A DNA stretch of 6,882 nucleotides from an uncultured Bacteroidales bacterium (GTDB lineage: Bacteria > Bacteroidota > Bacteroidia > Bacteroidales > P3), in contig CALEPD010000293.1 of assembly GCA_937910265.1 (NCBI GenBank), positions 1 through 6,882 of the forward strand, written 5' to 3'. This document shows positions 1-4,893 of this stretch, one piece after another. Position 1 is the stretch's first letter. Every line of letters starts with the position of its first letter. A program made the translations under genes and the position numbers. The notes beneath the pieces were generated by a model. It searched no databases. It was given only the letters and a program-made list of their open reading frames with translations, and was not told where the DNA came from.

Positions 1-70
1 CAAGAAGCATTGTTACAGAGGCGGCGATTATCGATATCAGTGCGCGGTTGCGGAAGGCGTTGTTTATCAT
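1..70 (-). CDS. N-terminus of an exported or membrane protein, partial (runs off left edge)
   Basis: Read on the minus strand, an ATG at 70 opens a frame that stays open for 23 codons to the window edge. An in-frame stop lies 9 codons upstream (92-94), so this ATG is the first possible start. The peptide has a short basic stretch (Arg7, Arg9) followed by a hydrophobic run from about residue 10 onward (ALISIIAASVTMLL). This is the shape of a signal peptide or a first membrane helix. It is divergent from the histidine kinase at 177, with 106 bases between the start codons. The family cannot be named from 23 residues. The coding call rests only on the open frame, the signal-like composition and the divergent layout. 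Confidence 0.5.
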   Translation of the reverse strand, partial: MINNAFRNRALISIIAASVTMLL

Positions 71-84
71 ATTAAAAAAGCTGT

Positions 85-116
85 TTTGTCGTTATTAGGT
101 ATGACTTCTATAAATA
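85..116 (+). promoter_or_regulatory. Possible promoter of the histidine kinase gene
   Basis: A TTTG at 85-88 is followed after exactly 20 bases by TATAAATA at 109-116. The first matches the Bacteroidetes -33 element and the spacing suits it. The second shares only the leading TA with the -7 consensus TAnnTTTG. This is the best candidate between the two divergent genes but it is weak, and no better TAnnTTTG match was found ahead of the kinase. Confidence 0.22.
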
Positions 117-138
117 CAGAAGCCACCTTTAGTTAAAG
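105..138. promoter_or_regulatory. Two adjacent inverted repeats in the divergent intergenic region
   Basis: The 18-mer CTTCTATAAATACAGAAG (105-122) has CTTCT/AGAAG arms and further partial symmetry inside. Four bases later, CTTTAGTTAAAG (127-138) has CTTTA/TAAAG arms around a 2-base centre. Both lie between the minus-strand gene starting at 70 and the kinase start at 177, where a shared operator could sit. The first overlaps the only promoter-like TATAAATA. Symmetry is what the sequence shows; a protein-binding role is inferred. Confidence 0.3.
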
Positions 139-176
139 ACATCGCCACTTAAATCGAAGTTCCGGGACCCAATTTC

Positions 177-1391
177 ATGAACAGAAAACTCCTCATCCTG
201 CTCTCGTTCAGTTTTGTTGTTGCCGCCTGTGCAATGATTGCGATACAGTTATCGCAGACACACAAAACCGCATCGCTTGGAGACAACCTATTCAATGTGA
301 GTGTATCGCACTCGATGGAGTCGGTTGTCCATCAGATAGATGAAGATGACGCGACGGTAATGGACATCAGCAAGGACTATCTGGATTCGCTGATATCGGA
401 AGCGCTGCTGATTAACGGTATTGACATACCTGCCGGCTTCGGTGTGATGAACAGTACGATGGACGAAATACTTTTCAGCAACATTTCGGGAGAGGAGGAA
501 CAGTTGATGGTTTCGCCCTACCGATACAACCTGACACTTGAGAATTACGAAAACGAGTTGTTTTTGGTGTTGCATTTCCAAGACTCGGACATTTCGCTGA
601 TAAAGAGCACCCGTACCTATATGAACATGAGCATTTTGCTGACAGTCATCATCATTCTACTGTTTGTGCTGTCGGTAAGAACCATCATCAAGCAGAGTAC
701 GATAGACAAGATGAAGACAGAGTTCATCAACAACATGACTCACGAAATCAAGACTCCCATTTCGACCATCGGGCTTGCTTGCGAAATATTGAAAGACAAG
801 ACTGTTGACAGTGACGAAGGAATACGCAACAACTTCGTGAACATCATATCGGACGAGAACCGCCGCATGCAGATGCTGGTTGAGACGATACTGCAGAATG
901 CCAAGATGTCGAACAAGAATTTCACCATCAACCGCAAGGACACCAACATTCATGAAATAGTTGAGAAGACTGCGAACAGTTTCAAACTGACACTTGACAA
1001 CCGAAATGGAGAGATAGTGAAACATCTCGACGCAACAAATCCGATAATATTCGCCGACGAGCTGCATATAACAAACCTTATATACAACTTGATTGACAAT
1101 GCGATAAAATATTCGGAGAGAGCGCCACGGATAGAGATTACCACACGGTCGGAAGGCAATATGCTTAGTCTTTCGGTAAAGGACAATGGTATCGGCATTG
1201 CAAAAGACAACCTGCAGCATATTTTCGAGAAATTCTACAGGGTGCCAACAGGGAATGTGCACAATGTGAAGGGATTCGGGATAGGGTTGAATTATGTGTC
1301 GCAGGTGGTTTCGCTTCACAACGGAAAGATATTTGTTGACAGCGAGCTTGGCTCGGGCACGATTTTCACTGTCACGCTTCCCTCGGAATAG
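177..1391 (+). CDS. Membrane sensor histidine kinase, RprX-like, HAMP-less
   Basis: A 404-residue sensor kinase of a two-component system in the inner membrane. It should autophosphorylate on histidine and pass phosphate to a response regulator not found in this window. TM1 is about residues 5-24, followed by a periplasmic sensor segment of about 125 residues, and TM2 is about 151-168. The HisKA box follows almost at once with THEIKTP (His189 as phosphoacceptor), leaving no room for a HAMP domain. The HATPase_c domain is complete: N box (NLIYNLIDNAIKYS, 300-313), G1 DNGIG (336-340), F box around Phe350-Phe353, G2 GFGIGL (366-371) and G3 GSGT (392-395). The start at 177 is the first ATG after an in-frame stop at 150-152 and gives a sensible first helix; no Shine-Dalgarno is visible. 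The layout resembles Bacteroides RprX, but exact orthology is not established. The gene is followed by its own terminator. Confidence 0.93.
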   Translation: MNRKLLILLSFSFVVAACAMIAIQLSQTHKTASLGDNLFNVSVSHSMESVVHQIDEDDATVMDISKDYLDSLISEALLINGIDIPAGFGVMNSTMDEILFSNISGEEEQLMVSPYRYNLTLENYENELFLVLHFQDSDISLIKSTRTYMNMSILLTVIIILLFVLSVRTIIKQSTIDKMKTEFINNMTHEIKTPISTIGLACEILKDKTVDSDEGIRNNFVNIISDENRRMQMLVETILQNAKMSNKNFTINRKDTNIHEIVEKTANSFKLTLDNRNGEIVKHLDATNPIIFADELHITNLIYNLIDNAIKYSERAPRIEITTRSEGNMLSLSVKDNGIGIAKDNLQHIFEKFYRVPTGNVHNVKGFGIGLNYVSQVVSLHNGKIFVDSELGSGTIFTVTLPSE

Positions 1392-1414
1392 AAAAAAAGG
1401 GTTGACCACCGATG

Positions 1415-1443
1415 AATGCCGCATTGAAATGCGGCATTTTTTT
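1415..1443 (+). terminator. Rho-independent terminator of the histidine kinase gene
   Basis: A perfect 10-bp stem (1415-1424 with 1429-1438) closes a TGAA loop and runs into seven T residues (1437-1443). It starts 24 bases after the kinase stop codon. It ends kinase transcription before the converging glycosyltransferase gene and argues against a downstream partner in the same transcript. No comparable T tract follows the hairpin on the minus strand, so it is probably one-directional. Confidence 0.92.
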
Positions 1444-1539
1444 GTTTAAGGCAGGTGCTATGAATCGCACGAAAGCAATTTACAGGATCCACCTCATTGA
1501 CGCAAATTCGGGGACAACGACAGGCAGAAAAGAAGGGGG

Positions 1540-1555
1540 ATACGGCATGCCGTAT
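1540..1555. repeat. Perfect 16-bp palindrome between converging genes
   Basis: ATACGGCATGCCGTAT is fully self-complementary with no spacer. It lies in the 196-base gap between the kinase and the converging glycosyltransferase gene, 33 bases past the latter's stop codon. On the minus strand it is followed by CCCCCTTCTTTTC, a poor T tract. It could be a weak terminator for the minus-strand genes or a protein-binding site. Nothing else recognisable was seen at 1444-1587. Confidence 0.4.
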
Positions 1556-1587
1556 GGCCAACGGTGGCACAGAAGCATCACTGAGGA

Positions 1588-2583
1588 CTATTGAGGCATG
1601 AACAGGCTCTCGATATGAGCGAACACCTGCTGCGGAGTGATGTTGCCGAGGCAAGGGTAATTGCCGAAGCGGCAAGGCTTGTTGCCGAAGGCCGAACAGG
1701 GACGGCACGGGAGACTGGACTGAACAGCCCAATCGGGATTTTGGCCATAGCCGTAGAAACCGACATCGGGGTGGGTTGCCCCCCAAATGCTGACTACGGG
1801 AACCGCCTTGCATGAGGCAAAGTGCATGTTGGCAGAATCCATGCTAAGCATGAGATCGAGCGACTGTATGATTTGCATTTCCTGCTCGAAGGAATGTTTC
1901 CCCGCCACCGAGATGACGTTAGGCAATTGCGACGCCCAGCTGTCGAGATAATCGGAAGCATCGTTTTTACCGCCAAAGAGATATAGTTGATATTTGCCGT
2001 CGCGCGCCATGATTTCGAGAAGTTGGAACATGGCCTGCGGTGGCCATATCTTGCCCATGTGCTGGGCAAACGGTGCTACACCCACCTTGCGCGGAGAATC
2101 GTCTCGGACAACAGGATGGGGCCAAAAACCGGGGTTGGCGAGAGGACCTTTGAGGGCTATTTTGGAGAACATGGCGTCGTAGCGCTGCCACATGGGTTTG
2201 GCGGGCTGGCGGTCCTTGTTGCGAGAACGGACCATGCGGCGACGTTTACATTTGTGTTTGCTTATGGCATATACCGGGATGCCGCGGAGGCGGAAAAGCC
2301 AGTCGGCCACCACTACCCTATTGACTCGATGCAGATCGAGCACAACGTCGGGATTATGGGCCGCGAGCTGCGAATAAAGCGAACGTGCGGACTGCTTTTT
2401 AACCGTGGGGATATACCGGAGATTGGGTATATTGGCAAAGAGCGGCTGCAAGACTGGCGGAGCCGCCAAGAGAAAGAGCACGTCGGGATTGGCGGCCGCA
2501 CGAGAGCGCAAGACGGGCTCGAGGATGGCGACATCGCCCAAGGCCGACAACCTGATGATGAGCACACGCTTTGTATAATCCAT
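1588..2583 (-). CDS. Glycosyltransferase family 9 (ADP-heptose:LPS heptosyltransferase-like)
   Basis: A 331-residue enzyme of the GT9 (WaaC/WaaF/heptosyltransferase) family, which moves sugar, classically heptose from ADP-heptose, onto lipopolysaccharide core at the cytoplasmic face of the inner membrane. The N-terminal Rossmann start is LIIRLSALGDVA (Asp17 in the position of the family's conserved GDV aspartate). The second domain opens with GVAPFAQHMGKIWP (168-181). The nucleotide-sugar site is MDSANMHFA (Asp249, His254) followed by VSIWGATHPD. A tail with four cysteines (Cys293, Cys296, Cys304, Cys311) matches the C-x2-C...C...C pattern I recall in WaaF-like members. The length is near the usual 330-350. 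The start lies 7 nt after the DUF4254 stop, with no clear Shine-Dalgarno, so the two genes are probably co-transcribed. Donor and acceptor sugars cannot be read from the sequence; Bacteroidales GT9 enzymes are diverse and may not use heptose. Confidence 0.9.
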   Translation of the reverse strand: MDYTKRVLIIRLSALGDVAILEPVLRSRAAANPDVLFLLAAPPVLQPLFANIPNLRYIPTVKKQSARSLYSQLAAHNPDVVLDLHRVNRVVVADWLFRLRGIPVYAISKHKCKRRRMVRSRNKDRQPAKPMWQRYDAMFSKIALKGPLANPGFWPHPVVRDDSPRKVGVAPFAQHMGKIWPPQAMFQLLEIMARDGKYQLYLFGGKNDASDYLDSWASQLPNVISVAGKHSFEQEMQIIQSLDLMLSMDSANMHFASCKAVPVVSIWGATHPDVGFYGYGQNPDWAVQSSLPCRPCSAFGNKPCRFGNYPCLGNITPQQVFAHIESLFMPQ

Positions 2584-2590
2584 CAGACAG

Positions 2591-3193
2591 CTATTTCTTT
2601 TGATAAAGAGCCGGATTGAGAGAGGGGTCGTTGTACATTTTCATCTGACGATACAACTTCATGACCTTTGAGCCCTTGGCAAGAGCGTCAAGAAGCTGCT
2701 GTATGGCCAACATCAAATCGGCCTTCTGGGTGAGGAGCGTATTGTACTTGTCGAGACATTTTTGATGATGTTCGGCAGAAACATTCTGTCGTTGCACCTC
2801 GATGGCAAAATGGTAGATTTTGAGTGCCAGGATTGAGAGGCGGTCGATGGCCCAAGCCGGGGTCTCGGTATTGATTTGAGCATCAGGCAAGGGTGTGACG
2901 TTGGCGAACTGAGCCCAGTATTGGTCGTCGATGCGCTCAACCATGTCGGTACGGCGCTGGTTGGAGGCATCGATACGGCGTTTGAGCACGAGAGCCTCGA
3001 CAGGGTCGATATCGGCAGGACGGATGAGGTCTTCGAGATGCCATTGCACGGTGTCGATGAAACTCTTTTCCCAGAGAATATACTCGAAAGAGCCTTGGTT
3101 GTAAGGGTTGCGGGTGGGTGCATCGACAGAGTCTGTCGTGTGATAATCAACTATTTGTTGATTGAATATTTCAAAAATGTCATTTATTTCCAT
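2591..3193 (-). CDS. DUF4254 domain protein of unknown function
   Basis: A 200-residue protein that I recognise from memory as the DUF4254 family, common in Bacteroidetes. It has no signal peptide or membrane segment and is predicted mostly helical and cytoplasmic. The conserved-looking block is IDTVQWHLEDLIR (46-58), followed by a basic, acidic and asparagine-rich helix, KRRIDASNQRRTDMVERID (71-89). A second helical region (about 113-175) includes TPAWAIDRLSILALKIYH. No catalytic motif is evident. It lies 7 nt upstream of the GT9 gene, and I recall the same pairing in other Bacteroidales, which suggests a role in envelope glycan assembly; that role is inference. The start is the first ATG in the frame, and the next methionine (Met84) falls inside the conserved block. 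A perfect TAnnTTTG element ends 4 nt before the start codon. The superoxide dismutase gene ends 60 bases upstream. Confidence 0.85.
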   Translation of the reverse strand: MEINDIFEIFNQQIVDYHTTDSVDAPTRNPYNQGSFEYILWEKSFIDTVQWHLEDLIRPADIDPVEALVLKRRIDASNQRRTDMVERIDDQYWAQFANVTPLPDAQINTETPAWAIDRLSILALKIYHFAIEVQRQNVSAEHHQKCLDKYNTLLTQKADLMLAIQQLLDALAKGSKVMKLYRQMKMYNDPSLNPALYQKK

Positions 3194-3197
3194 ACCA

Positions 3198-3205
3198 CAA
3201 AGTTA
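3198..3205 (-). promoter_or_regulatory. Bacteroidetes -7 promoter element for the DUF4254-GT9 unit
   Basis: On the minus strand TAACTTTG matches the Bacteroidetes -7 consensus TAnnTTTG perfectly. It is followed by TGGT and then the DUF4254 start codon (A at 3193). Transcription would begin within a few bases of the ATG, giving a leaderless or almost leaderless mRNA. An A-rich tract lies just upstream (about 3211-3219 in plus coordinates), but no clear -33 TTTG is visible at 19-21 bases. Confidence 0.55.
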
Positions 3206-3253
3206 CATATTTTTTTTGAAACTGCGGCTCTCCCCTATTTTGTCACGGCGGGT

Positions 3254-3859
3254 TTACATGGCAAGGCGTTGCTGCACCACCTGCCAATCGATGATGGGCC
3301 AGAGTGCGGCGATGTAATCGGCACGGCGGTTTTGGTAATCGAGATAATAGGCATGTTCCCAAAGGTCGAAAGTGAGCAATGGTTTGAGACGCTTCTTGAC
3401 GGGGTTGCCGGCATTGAATTCCTGGGTGATGAGGAGTTTGCCGTCGTGGTTCTGCGAGAGCCAGATCCACCCCGAACCGAAAAGCGACAGCGCCTGGGCC
3501 TGGAACTGCTGCATAAAGGATTCGACGGAGCCGAAATCGCGTTCAAGGAGCTGCGCGACATCGGGGCTCATGCTGTGGTGGTAACAGCCGAACTGCTCGA
3601 AATAGAGCATGTGGTTGAGCACCTGCCCCGCATTGTTGAAAAGAGCGCCTTCGGAACGATAGACCACTTCGAAGAGACTTTTGGACTGGAGTGGGTTGCC
3701 GTCGAGCAGGTTGTTGAGATTGTCGAGATAAGTCCGGTAGTGCTTGCCGTGGTGGAAGGAGAGTGTTTGAGAACTGATAACTTTAAGCGCATCATCGCTG
3801 TAAGGGAGTTGCATGAACTCGAATTTGCCGTTGATAGGCATGTAAATAGGTTTCATCAT
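3254..3859 (-). CDS. sodB: Superoxide dismutase, Fe/Mn family, Fe-type signature
   Basis: A 201-residue cytoplasmic superoxide dismutase that turns superoxide into oxygen and hydrogen peroxide. The four metal ligands are present: His36 (FHHGKH), His83 (VLNH), and Asp165 and His169 in DLWEHAYY. The second-sphere Gln79 in NNAGQV is at the FeSOD position. Thr163, two residues before the Asp ligand, is the residue typical of iron-preferring members, where the cambialistic Porphyromonas gingivalis enzyme has Gly. FGSGW (127-131) and NAGNP (149-153) are also family-typical. There is no signal peptide. The N-terminus is about 10 residues longer than E. coli SodB. Starts at 3859, 3856 (Met2) and 3841 (Met7) are all possible; the outermost is given, and none has a Shine-Dalgarno. 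The gene is divergent from the lipocalin gene and lies 60 bases upstream of the DUF4254 gene, with no terminator between, so read-through is possible. Confidence 0.95.
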   Translation of the reverse strand: MMKPIYMPINGKFEFMQLPYSDDALKVISSQTLSFHHGKHYRTYLDNLNNLLDGNPLQSKSLFEVVYRSEGALFNNAGQVLNHMLYFEQFGCYHHSMSPDVAQLLERDFGSVESFMQQFQAQALSLFGSGWIWLSQNHDGKLLITQEFNAGNPVKKRLKPLLTFDLWEHAYYLDYQNRRADYIAALWPIIDWQVVQQRLAM

Positions 3860-4098
3860 GGTTGTATTTAATGGTTATTTCATCAGGATAACGGAGATAC
3901 GCGGGAGATTATTTCGGAGTGCAGCGCGCATGGTGGCAGCATCGGGAAGACAAAGTGATGGGGATGAAGCGCAATTGAGACTGATATTAAACAAGATAGC
4001 ATTGCAGAGAAGCAAAGAAATGAGGTTCAGAACAATAGAATAGATTTTATGTATAGGGGCATAGTTAAAATAAAAACGGATGGATGGCAAAAGAGTTG
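3860..4098. other. Divergent intergenic region between sodB and the lipocalin gene
   Basis: This stretch separates the minus-strand superoxide dismutase start from the lipocalin promoter. It should hold the sodB promoter, but no clean TAnnTTTG was found on the minus strand. The nearest is TCACTTTG (plus coordinates 3950-3957), one mismatch from consensus and roughly 90 bases before the start codon. Short open frames cross it on both strands but show no family features or convincing start sites. No RNA gene or repeat was recognised. Confidence 0.4.
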
Positions 4099-4106
4099 TA
4101 CTTTTG
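4099..4106 (+). promoter_or_regulatory. Bacteroidetes -7 promoter element of the lipocalin gene
   Basis: TACTTTTG matches TAnnTTTG perfectly. Transcription would start near 4110, giving an A-rich leader of about 44 nt before the ATG at 4154. No clear -33 TTTG is visible at the expected distance. The element lies inside the upstream extension of the lipocalin frame, which supports the downstream start codon. Confidence 0.6.
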
Positions 4107-4153
4107 CTGAAGAAAACACAAACCCAATTACCAACCAAATAAAAACATTTATT

Positions 4154-4666
4154 ATGAAAAACAACATTTTAATGGCAGTATTAGTCAGCCTGTGCATTGC
4201 CTGCGGCGACTCGCAAGAAACAGTAAACAACACACCCGTATCGAAGTTTGAATTGCATCGTTACCTTGGGAACTGGTATGAGATAGCCCGTTTTGACCAC
4301 AGTTTTGAACGGGGGATGGAATATTGCAAAGCCCACTACAGACTCCGCGAAGACGGAAAAGTGGAGGTAACCAATACGGGAATAAAGAACGGCAAGTCCG
4401 ACACAGCCAAAGGGAAGGCAAAGACAACGGATGTGCCGGCATTGCTGAAAGTGTCGTTTTTCGGTCCATTTTATGCAGACTACCGCGTGCTGATGATAGA
4501 CCCGGACTATAGATATGTGCTTGTGGGCGGAAGCAACGATAAATACTTGTGGATTATGTCGCGCACTCCGCAAATAGACGATGCCACAAAATCGAACATA
4601 CTTGCCGAAGCCCAGCGCCGCGGATACGACACATCGCTGCTGATATGGGTAAAACAAGATGTATAG
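4154..4666 (+). CDS. blc: Outer-membrane lipocalin, Blc-like lipoprotein
   Basis: A 170-residue bacterial lipocalin similar to E. coli Blc, an eight-stranded barrel that binds fatty acids or lysophospholipids and is tied to envelope maintenance and stress. The N-terminus is a lipoprotein signal: Lys2, a hydrophobic stretch, then CIAC with Cys17 as the likely lipidated residue (the -3 position is Cys instead of the usual Leu). The residues after it (GDSQE) are weakly acidic, so surface display is uncertain. Lipocalin motif 1 is YLGNWYEIARF (Gly39, Trp41), followed by Blc-type blocks FERGMEY (51-57), VSFFGPFY (100-107), DPDYRYVLV (116-124) and YLWIMSRTP (131-139, Arg137). The frame is open further upstream to 4049, but that part contains the promoter, so the ATG at 4154 is preferred. 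No Shine-Dalgarno; the AT-rich leader is usual for this phylum. It is monocistronic with its own terminator, and divergent from sodB. Confidence 0.92.
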   Translation: MKNNILMAVLVSLCIACGDSQETVNNTPVSKFELHRYLGNWYEIARFDHSFERGMEYCKAHYRLREDGKVEVTNTGIKNGKSDTAKGKAKTTDVPALLKVSFFGPFYADYRVLMIDPDYRYVLVGGSNDKYLWIMSRTPQIDDATKSNILAEAQRRGYDTSLLIWVKQDV

Positions 4667-4701
4667 CCATTAGGTTTGTTCTGTAAGACCGAAGAGACCA
4701 G

Positions 4702-4733
4702 AGCCGTTGCCGTATCAAGGCAATGGCTTTTTT
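4702..4733 (+). terminator. Rho-independent terminator of the lipocalin gene
   Basis: A 10-bp stem (4702-4711 with 4719-4728, one G-U pair) encloses a 7-base loop and ends in six T residues (4728-4733). It starts 36 bases after the lipocalin stop codon and separates that gene from the galactose operon promoter about 30 bases further on. Confidence 0.9.
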
Positions 4734-4764
4734 GTTTGGTGAATTGCGTTAAAAAATAATTGAT

Positions 4765-4772
4765 TATATTTG
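4765..4772 (+). promoter_or_regulatory. Bacteroidetes -7 promoter element of the galM-galK operon
   Basis: TATATTTG is a perfect TAnnTTTG match. An ATTG at 4743-4746 lies 18 bases upstream and is a partial -33 element, within an AT-rich tract. Transcription would begin near 4776, leaving a leader of about 118 nt before galM. Confidence 0.6.
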
Positions 4773-4784
4773 CAAAGAGATGGA

Positions 4785-4870
4785 TTGTGGCAACAAAACC
4801 GACCTTAAGTGCCATAACCCTATGAGACAAACAATTACAAACTGAGAAAGAGACTTTTTGAAAACCGACC
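4785..4870 (+). promoter_or_regulatory. galM leader with near-palindrome, 10-bp direct repeat and tiny open frame
   Basis: Just after the expected transcription start, TTGTGGCAACAA (4785-4796) is a near-palindrome, with 10 of 12 positions symmetric. The 10-mer AAAACCGACC occurs at 4795-4804 and again at 4861-4870. Between the copies an ATG at 4822 opens a 7-codon frame ending at 4845, with no visible ribosome binding site. These could be regulator sites or an attenuation-like leader; no known riboswitch class was recognised, and a role is inferred. Confidence 0.3.
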
Positions 4871-4880
4871 AACAAGCAAG

Positions 4881-4887
4881 AAAGGAG
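4881..4887 (+). promoter_or_regulatory. Ribosome binding site of galM
   Basis: AAAGGAG lies 6 bases before the ATG at 4894 and is the clearest Shine-Dalgarno in the window. It decides the galM start: the frame extends upstream to a TTG at 4858, but that codon has no such site. An out-of-frame ATG at 4890, only 2 bases from the GGAG, opens a 3-codon frame (stop at 4899-4901) overlapping the galM start. Confidence 0.8.
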
Positions 4888-4893
4888 TTATGT

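Noticed and set aside
222..233. Lipobox-like VAAC (residues 15-18) in the first helix of the histidine kinase
   Set aside because: The segment is a normal first membrane helix of a two-TM sensor kinase. A lipoprotein kinase would be very unusual, and the hydrophobic run continues past the cysteine.
1412..1594. A 60-codon plus-strand frame in the gap after the kinase
   Set aside because: Its start lies inside the kinase terminator hairpin. The inner ATG at 1460 gives 44 low-complexity residues with no family likeness and no ribosome binding site.
1987..2619. A 210-codon open frame on the plus strand opposite the GT9 gene
   Set aside because: It is antisense to conserved glycosyltransferase coding sequence, has no family features or ribosome binding site, and fits a codon-bias shadow.
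2876..3871. A 331-codon open frame on the plus strand opposite sodB and the start of the DUF4254 gene
   Set aside because: It lies entirely antisense to two genes with clear family signatures, crosses their promoter and start sites, and its translation shows no recognisable domain. It is best explained by codon bias of the real genes.
3875..4138. An 87-codon minus-strand frame between the lipocalin promoter and sodB, with a hydrophobic stretch
   Set aside because: Its ATG lies in the lipocalin leader and it reads through the opposite promoter. The hydrophobic part has no good start codon of its own and no recognised family. A small membrane peptide upstream of sodB cannot be fully excluded.
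4049..4153. Upstream extension of the lipocalin frame starting at 4049
   Set aside because: It contains the TACTTTTG promoter element, and the lipoprotein signal begins only at the ATG at 4154.
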